A DNA stretch of 64,000 bases from Clostridiales bacterium (GCA_018372435.1 JAHAJA010000020.1:3503-67502); one strand, 5' to 3'. Positions 43,791 to 52,448 are shown, counted from the stretch's first letter. A program made the numbers and translations. Notes: generated by a model not told the origin, from the letters alone.

Positions 43791-44741
43791 TTATCGAATT
43801 GTTACATCAATATCGCCTGAACCAGACTTTAGATGTAATTGTTTATCCATAACTGTATCACTTCTATAGTTCTTACCAAAATCATTACCATTAATCTCTA
43901 TATCATTACCATCGATTTCGAATGAATACTCATCTTCGTCTCCATCAAGATTTAATTCGATATCTCCACTACCACATACAAACTCGGATACACCTGTTAA
44001 TTCTCCCTTTAGGTAGACGTCGCCTGAACCTGTTTGTGCAGTCATATTCATAACTACCATATTCTTTCCTTCTATGTCCCCAGAGCCAAGCTCCAAATCA
44101 CAGTCTCTTGCTTCTAAACTCTTAAATATAAAATCACCAGATCCAACTGCCATGCTCATCTTATCACATTCAACATATCCAAAGGTTATATCTCCAGAAC
44201 CCAAAGATGCACCTATATTATCAGCAGTTATATCCTTCACCTCAAAATCACCAGAACCAACACTACAATCAAATTCTTCAGCTTGTATTGCTTCCACAAC
44301 TACATCCCCGGAACCTACTGTTATATTGCATTGCTTCGCAGGCAAATTAGTATTTACTATAAAATCACCACTACCGTTATTAATCGTAATTGTATCGAAC
44401 TGTATGTCTCTTGGAATCGTTACTGTAACTCTTGAAGGTTCCTCAAATAAACTGAAATGAAATTCAAATTTTTTTTTATTTGTCTTGACTATTAGAGTAT
44501 TTCCTTCTTGTGTAAATGTATAGCTGTTTTCTTCTAGGTTCTCACCTTTCACATAGAAGGAATCTCCTTCAACAATTTTGAAATCAACACTACCATTCTC
44601 AATCTGTATATTAGTAATATCTCCGGTTGGAGAGAACGCATCATCTACACGCTTTCCTGTGGAATCAGATGCCAATATTAATACTCCAATTATTATGACT
44701 ATAACAATAAGAAACTTATTAGATTTTCCATATGTATTCAT
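43791..44741 (-). CDS. DUF4097 beta-repeat protein, membrane anchored
   Basis: A 316-residue protein with one N-terminal hydrophobic helix (about 9-25, FLIVIVIIIGVLILAS) and a long beta-repeat domain. The repeat unit is built around (G)SGDI or (G)SGDF, seen at least eight times (NGSGDFIV, VGSGDVVV, LGSGDITF, TGSGDVYL and others), which is the DUF4097/adhesin-like parallel beta layout. Members often stand with PspC-, LiaF- or two-component systems that sense envelope stress, and remains of a response regulator lie just downstream. Function is unknown. Confidence 0.85.
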   Translation of the reverse strand: MNTYGKSNKFLIVIVIIIGVLILASDSTGKRVDDAFSPTGDITNIQIENGSVDFKIVEGDSFYVKGENLEENSYTFTQEGNTLIVKTNKKKFEFHFSLFEEPSRVTVTIPRDIQFDTITINNGSGDFIVNTNLPAKQCNITVGSGDVVVEAIQAEEFDCSVGSGDFEVKDITADNIGASLGSGDITFGYVECDKMSMAVGSGDFIFKSLEARDCDLELGSGDIEGKNMVVMNMTAQTGSGDVYLKGELTGVSEFVCGSGDIELNLDGDEDEYSFEIDGNDIEINGNDFGKNYRSDTVMDKQLHLKSGSGDIDVTIR

Positions 44742-45004
44742 CTGCTTTTCTTCCTTCCCTCTCTTAATGAATTAAAGGGAGTTTTCACACTAATAACAAA
44801 AGAACAATAACTCTTACTATTTCATTAGTAGGAACCTAAATCTTCTTTGCATAATTAATGTGATAACTCCCTTTTCTATATTGATTTTTATAACAATCCA
44901 TCTAGAAATATAACGCTATCATGTATAACACATATTTATATATTATACATCAACGAAACCTAAACGCAAGCATTTTTTGTTAATATATAAGTATATGTTA
45001 TTCT

Positions 45005-45310
45005 CTATTTCAAATAAATACCGTCTACCACTGTTGTACAAAATCCTCCTCTTGTTCGCCCTTCATATTCAACTTTTAGCGCCTGAAATACGGGCTCCAT
45101 CATTGGAATAATTCTTGTACCTGCCTCTGTCCTTGGAAGTAAAACTTTAAATTCACATTTATAAGTATCTTCTCTTCTAGGGTAGTATGTCATTGCTTGG
45201 CTCATGTCTATCATACGTGTTTCCATATTTACAGCCTGCCAACGCAACCCTACTGCTTCAGCTATTCTGCAACCAGAATCACGAACAGCTAACTGAAACG
45301 TGGGATGCAA
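45005..45310 (-). pseudogene. Tyrosine-recombinase (integrase) fragment
   Basis: The translated segment has the first catalytic arginine box of tyrosine integrases, RDSGCRIAEAVGLRW, followed by the expected beta strands (VNMETRMIDMSQAM, KTEAGTRIIPM-like). The core-binding N-terminal domain and the C-terminal HxxR and Tyr boxes are missing, and the frame ends after about 100 codons. It resembles integrases of Tn916-like elements. It begins 34 bases after the stop codon of the van racemase gene, in the same reading frame and orientation, and is probably the remains of the element that brought the cluster. Confidence 0.75.
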
Positions 45311-45343
45311 GTAAGTCCTCTTGTAACGGACGGAATGTCGATT

Positions 45344-46474
45344 CTAGAAAGCCGCTCTTCTCTCCAACCTCCCCCCCAACCGGCTCAAAATCTCATTGGT
45401 AATGGTTCCAGTTTGCTCTGCCAAATCATACACCGTAATTTCTTTTTCACCACTTTTTCCAATGACAACAACCTCATCTCCTTGATGTACTCCTTCGATT
45501 TCTGTGATGTCAATTAGTGTTTGATCCATACAAACTCGTCCCACAATTGGTACTTCTCTTCCTGCAATTAAAACAGAACCTTTTTCATCTGATAATTCTC
45601 TTGGAATACCATCGGCATAACCTATCGTGATTGTTGCAATCACGCGTTCCTGTTGTGCTACATAAGCCATTCCATATCCTGCAGATTCTCCTACATGTAA
45701 TCTTCTGATGGACGCGATTCTAGATTTAATGGACAAGACTGGTTGTAATGGTAGCTTACTTCCTTCATAATCATGTTTTGTGCTTAAAATTCCATACATT
45801 GCAATTCCCACTCTAGCATAATCACCACCATATTCTGGATAATTAAGCACTCCATAACTAGCTAGCAAATGTGTTTTGGGTACGTCGATTCCACGTTGTT
45901 GTAATGTTTCTATCAATTTTTGAAAATGATTTTTTTGCTCCTTTGTATATTCTACCTCTCGCTCACTGTTCCCATCCGATACACATAGATGACTATAAAT
46001 TCCCGTAATATTTAAATGATTCATTTCAAATAAGGACGCGATTTTATCCACATGCTCTGCTCGTTCTCCCAATCGATGCATTCCAGAATCGATAAGTACA
46101 TGAACATTCAGTCTGTTGCCACAAGCATTTAAAACTTCTCCATAAGAAACATCCACCACTGATTGTGTCAACTTATATGACTCTAGTGCTGGAATTTCTT
46201 CTGGATGTGTATAACCAAGTACTAAAATCTGCCCACGTATTCCTGCTTTTCGTAACTCGATTCCTTCCGATACGGTAGCAACACAAAAATCCATAATTCC
46301 CAATCGATTCAGCTCTCTCGAAATTAAAACAGCACCATGTCCATAAGCATTCGCCTTCACTGCCGGCATTAATTTACAGTGTTTTGGAAGTTTATTTCGC
46401 AAATAATTTATATTCTCCTTTAAGGCGGTAAAATCAAGTTCCACCCATGCTCTTACGCCGCTTACACTGCACAT
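45344..46474 (-). CDS. vanT: VanT-type serine/alanine racemase, soluble domain
   Basis: PLP racemase that would supply D-serine for D-Ala-D-Ser. The 376-residue protein has the PLP lysine (Lys40 in AVKANAYGHGA), the second catalytic Tyr in ESAGYGMAY, and CMDQTLIDIT. SHLCVSD and the ending GTITNEILSRLGGRLER are features of the C-terminal half of VanT proteins more than of housekeeping Alr. VanT proteins carry an N-terminal membrane domain; here it is absent and encoded apart at 50368-51399. A comparable split into Tm and Tr genes is known for the vanL operon. The start overlaps the vanG stop by 13 bases and has GAGGGAAA inside vanG. Confidence 0.87.
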   Translation of the reverse strand: MCSVSGVRAWVELDFTALKENINYLRNKLPKHCKLMPAVKANAYGHGAVLISRELNRLGIMDFCVATVSEGIELRKAGIRGQILVLGYTHPEEIPALESYKLTQSVVDVSYGEVLNACGNRLNVHVLIDSGMHRLGERAEHVDKIASLFEMNHLNITGIYSHLCVSDGNSEREVEYTKEQKNHFQKLIETLQQRGIDVPKTHLLASYGVLNYPEYGGDYARVGIAMYGILSTKHDYEGSKLPLQPVLSIKSRIASIRRLHVGESAGYGMAYVAQQERVIATITIGYADGIPRELSDEKGSVLIAGREVPIVGRVCMDQTLIDITEIEGVHQGDEVVVIGKSGEKEITVYDLAEQTGTITNEILSRLGGRLERRAAF

Positions 46475-47526
46475 AACACATTTCCCTCAACTAATGCTTC
46501 TTTGATTAAAATACTAATTAATTTCTCAAACTCCAATCCGATTTCTTTCATCATATTTGGATAGCGACTGTGGGAGGTGAAACCTGGAAGTGTATTTACC
46601 TCATTAAAAACAATCTCACCATCTGGTGTAAGAAATGAATCCACTCTCGCTAATCCACTACATCCAAGTACCTTATAAATACGTGCGGACATTTGTTTTA
46701 TTTCACTAGCAAGCTCCTCTTCAATTCTTGCTGGAACATGAATGGCACTAGATTGTAATGTGTATTTTTCAGTAAAATCGAAAAAACCTTCGGATAATTC
46801 AATCTCATCCACCTCTCCAATTACCAATTCATCTGTTCCCAAAATAGCGCATCCCACTTCAAATCCTTCTATATTTTCTTCCAGAATCACATTGTCATCA
46901 TACTCTAATGCCTTTTGTATCGCGCAAGCCAATTCCTCTTGTTTTCCTACTTTGCTAATTCCATATGAAGATCCTGCTTTGACAGGCTTTACAAACAATG
47001 GAAATCCTAATACTGCTCCTATCTCTTCTACCTGTTCTTCCAAATACTGCCCTACTTTTAACACATAAGACATGGGTACTCGAAATCCTTCTGCCGCCAC
47101 AAGTTTATGGGTACGTTCTTTATCCATGCAAAGCGCCGCCGCCAATACCTTACATCCTACAAATGGAACTCCCGCTAATTCAAGTAACCCCTGTACCGTT
47201 CCATCTTCTCCATTTTTTCCATGCAACACTGGAAATGCCGCATCAAACGGAATTGTTCTTTCTTCCCCTACCACCAAAAATTCATGCTTTTCTGGACATA
47301 ATGACATTGCAACTGGAGTACAAGTTGATTCCGAATACCATGTATCTGCTACAATCTCCTTTATCGTTCCTTCATAGTGAAACCACTGTCCTTCTTTTGT
47401 AATCCCAATCATGACAGGCGTAAATTGTTCTTGATCCATATGGGTAAGTACAGAACTTGCAGACTCCAATGATACCCCATATTCTGATGATTTTCCTCCA
47501 AAAATAACTGCTACTACTGTTTTCAT
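46462..47526 (-). CDS. vanG: D-alanine-D-serine ligase, VanG type
   Basis: ATP-grasp ligase of 354 residues. The opening VAVIFGGKSSEYGVSLESA and FPVLHGKNGEDGTVQGLLELAG are ligase family marks. The decisive part is the omega-loop: FDFTEKYTLQSSAIHVPARI has the EKY-L pattern of D-Ala-D-Ser ligases (VanC, VanE, VanG), not the pattern of VanA/B (D-Lac) or of Ddl. The ending VNTLPGFTSHSRYPNMM completes the ATP site. Its product lowers vancomycin affinity of the cell-wall precursors. Assignment to VanG and not VanC/E rests on remembered sequence similarity and on the surrounding genes. Confidence 0.88.
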   Translation of the reverse strand: MKTVVAVIFGGKSSEYGVSLESASSVLTHMDQEQFTPVMIGITKEGQWFHYEGTIKEIVADTWYSESTCTPVAMSLCPEKHEFLVVGEERTIPFDAAFPVLHGKNGEDGTVQGLLELAGVPFVGCKVLAAALCMDKERTHKLVAAEGFRVPMSYVLKVGQYLEEQVEEIGAVLGFPLFVKPVKAGSSYGISKVGKQEELACAIQKALEYDDNVILEENIEGFEVGCAILGTDELVIGEVDEIELSEGFFDFTEKYTLQSSAIHVPARIEEELASEIKQMSARIYKVLGCSGLARVDSFLTPDGEIVFNEVNTLPGFTSHSRYPNMMKEIGLEFEKLISILIKEALVEGNVLCAV

Positions 47527-47542
47527 AATCTATTCTCCGTTC

Positions 47543-48334
47543 CTATGCAATTTGTAATTGTTTATTTGCACCCATTTCACTGACATATTCCGTAATAATA
47601 AATCCATCTATATTATTTCCTGATACGCAAAATGGAATATCCTCGTCAACTTCAATGATTTGACTTTCTTCCTCTGACTGCTTTACAAATGAAATACAAA
47701 CGTGAATTCCATTGCCCCTATATTCAAAAGCCTTACTTCCACGCTCATACTCACGTAAAAATGCAATGTATTCTTCCAATGTAAACCCTTTCTCTTCCAT
47801 AATCATTGCATGAGGTACCCCCACATAACGAAAATGCCATGGTTCATGTCCTATTCCTGTAACTTCTTCTTTTCCTTTTGGGTAGCGCTCGATAAATCCG
47901 AACTTTGCCATCTCCTCACGAAACTTTTTACAAATTCCATCATATAAAAATGGCGCTGACTTTAACTGAAACATATTACGTCTTAGCCCTAGGTCAACTG
48001 CTAATCCTGTTTCATGCTCGCTATGACCTGGAACTGCAACGTATTGTTTTGTATACGCTTCACCTTTCGTCTCTAGTATTTCCTCCCAAATCTCTTGTTG
48101 TCTTTCTTTGGAACGAAACCCGCTATTAATGCGAATCTTCGACCACCCATTGATTTGCTCCATCAATGCATTTAACATGGTGGCAGCCTCATGGGTAAGG
48201 GAAACCAAAGGTTCTCTCTTATTGACAGATACTAAAGTATCCGCGTCTACTTCTGCTTTATTTGGTGACATATGGTTAACTAAAATAAGACTTCCTTGTG
48301 CTACCGATCCATTTAAAATACATTGTGTTTTCAT
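47543..48334 (-). CDS. vanXY: VanXY-type D,D-dipeptidase/carboxypeptidase, second copy
   Basis: Zinc peptidase that removes D-Ala-D-Ala dipeptide and terminal D-Ala from precursors, so that only D-Ala-D-Ser remains. The start is the ATG at 48334 behind GAGAGG. Of 263 residues, the zinc and catalytic set is complete: Arg74 in SGFRSKERQ, the SEHETGLAVD motif (His107, Asp114), and Glu164 and His167 in GIGHEPWHFRYVG. A C-terminal extension of about 80 residues ends in a SGNNIDGFIITEY motif also present in the other copy. It has its own VanR-like box and promoter and heads the vanXY-vanG-vanT unit. Confidence 0.88.
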   Translation of the reverse strand: MKTQCILNGSVAQGSLILVNHMSPNKAEVDADTLVSVNKREPLVSLTHEAATMLNALMEQINGWSKIRINSGFRSKERQQEIWEEILETKGEAYTKQYVAVPGHSEHETGLAVDLGLRRNMFQLKSAPFLYDGICKKFREEMAKFGFIERYPKGKEEVTGIGHEPWHFRYVGVPHAMIMEEKGFTLEEYIAFLREYERGSKAFEYRGNGIHVCISFVKQSEEESQIIEVDEDIPFCVSGNNIDGFIITEYVSEMGANKQLQIA

Positions 48335-48427
48335 CAAATTCCTCTCCCTTTTATTTGCTCTCCCTTAACTTCCTCCTTATCTTATCAAAGTTTTTTCTTC
48401 TATATTTTTGTTTTCTATGTGTTAGAC

Positions 48428-48464
48428 ATGATAACTTACTTATAAAAGTCTTACAAAATTATGA
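48428..48464 (-). promoter_or_regulatory. Promoter with candidate VanR box, second vanXY unit
   Basis: On the minus strand, TTGTAA (48451-48456) and TATCAT (48428-48433) are 17 bases apart. The -35 box lies inside a 26-base sequence (48439-48464) that is repeated almost exactly before the first vanXY gene. Its core is a direct repeat, TTTGTAAGA and TTTATAAGT, with start-to-start spacing of 11 bases, preceded at the same spacing by TTTGTCATA. Such 11-bp tandem sites are typical for OmpR/PhoB-type regulators, here most likely VanR. Confidence 0.6.
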
Positions 48465-48509
48465 CAAAGAGCGATTGGATATAGAAATTTAATTTATAAA
48501 AAAGAAAAA

Positions 48510-48543
48510 GGCGTAGAGTATGCATGCCTACATTCTCTACGCC
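48510..48543 (-). terminator. Intrinsic terminator after vanS
   Basis: Perfect 9-bp arms GGCGTAGAG and CTCTACGCC with a 16-base loop, followed on the minus strand by CTTTTTCTTTTTT. It separates the regulatory part from the vanXY-vanG-vanT part. Confidence 0.85.
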
Positions 48544-48583
48544 TCTCTCTTTCTTTTATATTAAGTACCCTACAACCTACGCT

Positions 48584-49708
48584 CTAATTTTCACAACGCT
48601 CCACCGGCAATACAATCGTAAACTCCACAGCCTCTCCTTCACTTTTCACTGTAATCTCTCCATGATGAAGCTCTACAATCTCTTTTGCAATGGCTAGTCC
48701 TAACCCTGCACCACCTGTATTGCTTCCTCGAGACGAATCTAGTCGATAGAATTGTTCAAAGATATGTTTTAACTTCTCTGGTGGGATAGTTTTTCCCTTA
48801 TTCTTTACTTTAATAATAATTTCTTTTGATTTCGAATCTATGTCAAGATCCAAGCTAATCGTCGTATTGGCATAACTATAATTGATAGCATTACGAATCA
48901 AGTTATCAAATACTCGTTCTAATTTATTGGGATCACAAACCAGTTCAATGCCTTCAATAATATGCAAATCCCACTTCAGATTTTTCTCTCCTAATACGGG
49001 ATAAAATTCAAATGACAATTGCTCTAACATACGGCTTAGATTCACAGTCTCTAAATCCAATGAAATATTGGTCAAATTAAATCTCGTAACTTCAAAGAAC
49101 TCATTGATTAACGCCTCCAAACGTTCCGCCTTATCCAGTGCAACTCCCGTATATTTGGTACGAATCTCCCCTGAAATCTGAGGTTCATCACGAAGAAGCG
49201 TTAGGTAACCAATCACACTAGTAAGGGGCGTTTTCAAATCATGAGCCAAATATACAATCAAATCATTTTTTCGTTGTTCCGCTTCCTTAGCAGCTCTTAT
49301 ATTATAGATGGACGCTTGTCGAATTTGATTTAACTCATTTTGAACTAGATTTAGTTCTTTGGAAAGCTCAATCATTTGCTCCGGTGACTGACTGATGCTT
49401 TTCGATGCTTCTACCACTTCATCCAAATAGTGCATTGGCTTACGGAAATAATAGTACGTGATAAATATCCATTCTACCATTACCGTAAATGGACCTAAAA
49501 CCAAAATATACGATTGGATTACTTGTAATATTCGATAAATAATACTTTCATAATACCACGTAAATGAACTAAAAATGGCCCAGCTAAAAAAGATAAATAG
49601 AATAGTCCCCAAAGCGGAACCAACAATGGCTAATATATATTGACTCATAATAGAACGAGTTAATTCACTCTGACTCATTTTTCGATATTTTCTTTGTTCT
49701 CTATTCAA
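48584..49708 (-). CDS. vanS: VanS-type sensor histidine kinase
   Basis: A 374-residue sensor kinase. Two transmembrane helices (about 25-48 and 65-85) enclose a very short external loop of about 15-20 residues, so it has no large sensor domain, as in VanS of the VanG/VanC types. The phosphoacceptor His is in YLAHDLKTPLTSVIGYL, the ATP site shows NLIRNAINYS and GGAGLGLAIAKEIVELH. The start is a TTG at 49708 that overlaps the vanR stop by eight bases (GAA-TAG shared with the start). Signal and drug contact cannot be told from sequence. Confidence 0.9.
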   Translation of the reverse strand: MNREQRKYRKMSQSELTRSIMSQYILAIVGSALGTILFIFFSWAIFSSFTWYYESIIYRILQVIQSYILVLGPFTVMVEWIFITYYYFRKPMHYLDEVVEASKSISQSPEQMIELSKELNLVQNELNQIRQASIYNIRAAKEAEQRKNDLIVYLAHDLKTPLTSVIGYLTLLRDEPQISGEIRTKYTGVALDKAERLEALINEFFEVTRFNLTNISLDLETVNLSRMLEQLSFEFYPVLGEKNLKWDLHIIEGIELVCDPNKLERVFDNLIRNAINYSYANTTISLDLDIDSKSKEIIIKVKNKGKTIPPEKLKHIFEQFYRLDSSRGSNTGGAGLGLAIAKEIVELHHGEITVKSEGEAVEFTIVLPVERCEN

Positions 49709-50396
49709 TGGTGTACCCCACTCCCCATACCGTTTTAATATATTTGGGTTTTCGTGGTGGCTCCTTTAATTTTTCTCGTAACCTAGCAATATGCGCCATC
49801 ACCGTATTGTTATTATCTAAATATTTCTCGCCCCACACCGCTTCAAATAGCTCTTCTGAGGCAACCACACTTCCTTTATGCTCACACAGATACCACAAAA
49901 TATTAAATTCAATTGGCGTAAGTGATACCTCTACCTCATTTAACATACATTTGTGACTGTCTTTATTGATGGAAAGTCCTCGAACATTAAATTCCTGTTG
50001 TACTGGTTCCATTGCTTCTGCGACATTATATCTAGTAAATCGACGTAATTGCGTTTTGACTCTAGCAATCACTTCGAGTGGATTAAATGGTTTTGTAATA
50101 TAATCATCAGCCCCCAACGTAAGTCCTGTAATCTTATACATATCTTCCACTTTCGCGGTTAACATAATAATCGGGAACATATGCTTTTCTCTTATTTTTT
50201 GACATAGCGTAAAACCATCCATATCCGGAAGCATCACGTCTAGAAGCGCCAAACTAATGGATTCCTTCTCCACACATTGTAGTGCTTCTGTTGCACTATA
50301 AAATTTAAAGACATCAAAATTCTCATTTTTAAGGTATACTTCTACCAAGTCTGCGATGGCACATTCATCATCTACTACTAAAATCGACTGTTTCAT
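49701..50396 (-). CDS. vanR: VanR-type response regulator
   Basis: A 231-residue OmpR/PhoB-type regulator. The receiver domain has acidic DD at residues 9-10, the phosphorylation site Asp53 in LLDVMLPDMDG, Thr in MLTAKVED and Lys in YITKPFNP. The winged helix covers the last 100 residues (SLTPIEFNILWYLCEHKGSVVASEELFEAVWG). The start lies 29 bases inside the vanTm gene, so translation is coupled. It should activate the van promoters through the shared 26-bp box. Confidence 0.92.
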   Translation of the reverse strand: MKQSILVVDDECAIADLVEVYLKNENFDVFKFYSATEALQCVEKESISLALLDVMLPDMDGFTLCQKIREKHMFPIIMLTAKVEDMYKITGLTLGADDYITKPFNPLEVIARVKTQLRRFTRYNVAEAMEPVQQEFNVRGLSINKDSHKCMLNEVEVSLTPIEFNILWYLCEHKGSVVASEELFEAVWGEKYLDNNNTVMAHIARLREKLKEPPRKPKYIKTVWGVGYTIE

Positions 50397-51399
50397 TCTC
50401 TTTTTTTCTATCCTCTCTTTGCCTTACTCTTATCCATAGTATTCCCACTCCTAGCGAAATCACACATACAAGCAAATAATGAAGGAGACTATTTCCAATC
50501 AAATATTCTGTTGTTTTTGTCACTTTTCCAATTCCTCGAATGACTAAAATACTAAGAGGATGAATGAGATATACGATTAGAGAAAGGGATCTCATTTGCA
50601 TTTGTGGCGCTTTGGGAATCGATTGTACTCCAATAAATAAAAAATACATGGTCGGTAACAAGAAGAAATACATACTATCATGCCGAGGAATCTGGTATGT
50701 TCTGAGTACAAAAGCTTCCGCCGTCATACAAAGAAAACTAACACTTAATCCAATCCACATATATTTTATTTTACTTGTTCGTTTTTTACCAACATACGCT
50801 CCTAACCAAAGAAACATTGGTGCAAAAAACACACCATTTCTCGTATAGGTAGCTATTTGAAACAGAATTTTATACATTGTATTCAAGGCAGGAATTTGCT
50901 CACTTATACCATAATAACTATCGCCAAATGTACCAATCACATATAGCACAAAGGACATTACTCCCAATCCGCCAAATGACACCCACTTTCTACCTACCAC
51001 CAATAATGATACCCCTAATATGGATGCAGGTAAATACCATAAATGATAAAATGTCCCATCGAATACAAGCAAACGCCCCCACTCCAACAAAGAAAGTCCC
51101 TCAAATTTCCCCGTATACCACCCAATAGGAAAATATAATACAATCGCCACTATATAAATATATAAAGTCTTTTTTAAAAATTGGATCACTTTTTCCTGCT
51201 TCCATTCTGCCAATAAAAAAAATCCACTCACCATAAAGAAGAACGGAACCGCTATTCTTGCCATTATTCTTGTTACAAAAAAATCCCCTGTTTTGCTAAA
51301 TGAGTCAAGGGGTGACGTGTGAATCATTACTACTAATAATGCGGCAATCAACTTCATGACATCGAAAGCACCATATTGCTTTGTTGTCTGTCCCTCCAT
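50368..51399 (-). CDS. vanTm: Membrane acyltransferase-3 protein, VanT N-terminal domain as a separate gene
   Basis: A 343-residue polytopic protein with about ten transmembrane helices and the acyltransferase-3 layout, including KLIAALLVVMIHTSPL, RIMARIAVPFFFMVSGFFLL and SLSLIVYLIHPLSILV, which are features of the membrane half of VanT. VanT membrane domains are thought to bring D- or L-serine across or to the membrane. In most vanG and vanC operons this is fused to the racemase; here it is a stand-alone gene at the front of the operon, one base after the first vanXY stop codon, and far from its racemase partner. The ATG at 51399 follows GGAGG. Confidence 0.83.
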   Translation of the reverse strand: MEGQTTKQYGAFDVMKLIAALLVVMIHTSPLDSFSKTGDFFVTRIMARIAVPFFFMVSGFFLLAEWKQEKVIQFLKKTLYIYIVAIVLYFPIGWYTGKFEGLSLLEWGRLLVFDGTFYHLWYLPASILGVSLLVVGRKWVSFGGLGVMSFVLYVIGTFGDSYYGISEQIPALNTMYKILFQIATYTRNGVFFAPMFLWLGAYVGKKRTSKIKYMWIGLSVSFLCMTAEAFVLRTYQIPRHDSMYFFLLPTMYFLFIGVQSIPKAPQMQMRSLSLIVYLIHPLSILVIRGIGKVTKTTEYLIGNSLLHYLLVCVISLGVGILWIRVRQREDRKKENETVDFSSR

Positions 51400-51400
51400 G

Positions 51401-52162
51401 TTATCGACACCTCCATTTTGTTACAACAAATCCGTCCATATTATTTCCGGAAATATGATAAATGGACTGCTCGTCTACCCTAATGTTGGTGTTTTGACCA
51501 TGTTCTGCACTGAGATAAGACACTTCAAATTCCGTTCCCCTATGTGTAAATTCATATTCTCGTTTCCCATGTTGATAGTCTTTGATAAACTCCATATATT
51601 CTTCTAACGTAATATTCAACTCTTCCATAATGGTAGCATGTGGTACCCCAACATATCGAAAATGCCATGGTTCGTGACCGATTCCCGTCACTCTTTCTTT
51701 CCCTTTTGGATAACGTTCCACAAACCCATATTGACTGGCATACTTACGAAACTTCCCACATATTCCCTCATACGGAAAACTGGGGCAAATAAAATCTAGC
51801 TCTTCACCCTTTAATCCAAGATCGATGGCGAGCCCAGTTTGATGTTCACTATGACCTGGAATTGCCACGTAAGTTTTGGTGAATTCTTCACCATTTTCCC
51901 TAAGGGAATCGTCCCAAATCTGCTGCTGTTCTTCTCTTGAGCGCCATCCACTTACCCCTTCAATTTGATTCCAACCTTTGATTTTTTGCATCAATTCCTC
52001 TAGTAAAATTCCTGCTTGGCGATCTAATAAAATATCTTGCTTTCTATGATGAATGGGAAACAATAACTTCTTTTTCTTTTCTTGACGAAAGGAATGTTGT
52101 TCATTGACTACAATTAAGTTACCCGTGTGAATTTTGTGATTTGCAATTTGCTCTACTCTCAT
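51401..52162 (-). CDS. vanXY: VanXY-type D,D-peptidase, first copy
   Basis: A 253-residue M15-family peptidase that parallels the copy at 47543-48334: same motif order with Arg74 in SGWRSREEQ, SEHQTGLAID (His107, Asp114), and GIGHEPWHFRYVG (Glu164, His167). The C-terminal extension again ends in SGNNMDGFVVT. The N-terminal 45 residues differ most between the copies. It is the first gene of the long van transcript (vanXY-vanTm-vanR-vanS). Whether the two copies act as dipeptidase and carboxypeptidase separately cannot be read from sequence, because both keep all catalytic residues. Confidence 0.87.
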   Translation of the reverse strand: MRVEQIANHKIHTGNLIVVNEQHSFRQEKKKKLLFPIHHRKQDILLDRQAGILLEELMQKIKGWNQIEGVSGWRSREEQQQIWDDSLRENGEEFTKTYVAIPGHSEHQTGLAIDLGLKGEELDFICPSFPYEGICGKFRKYASQYGFVERYPKGKERVTGIGHEPWHFRYVGVPHATIMEELNITLEEYMEFIKDYQHGKREYEFTHRGTEFEVSYLSAEHGQNTNIRVDEQSIYHISGNNMDGFVVTKWRCR

Positions 52163-52287
52163 ACCTTACTTCCTCATTTTCTTTTCTTCTTTTCAAAAGA
52201 AAAACTCTCCATCTCTTGATTACCTACATCCTATCAAGAAATGGTGCGTTATGTTTATGTTTTCTATCGTAAAGTTATGAAGGTTTT

Positions 52288-52313
52288 CTCACAAGAATCT
52301 TACAAAGTTATGA
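52288..52313 (-). promoter_or_regulatory. Candidate VanR box before the first vanXY gene
   Basis: The minus strand carries TCATAACTTTGTAAGA followed by TTCTTGTGAG, matching the box at 48439-48464 at 22 of 26 positions. Direct repeats TTTGTAAGA and CTTGTGAGA are 11 bases apart. It lies about 125 bases upstream of vanXY. A TTGTAA in the box could act as -35, but the -10 (TTCATA, 18-base spacing) is weak, which would fit an activated promoter. Confidence 0.55.
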
Positions 52314-52448
52314 TTTTTTTCAATCCTTTCCTTCGTAAGCGTCAAATCTTTTGCTCCATTCAGGCTGCCATTAACATATCCGCTTTCTTCACCTTTCCAT
52401 CTTCATTGACTTTATCCAATATGCAATGTTTTTTGACACGATGCAAAA

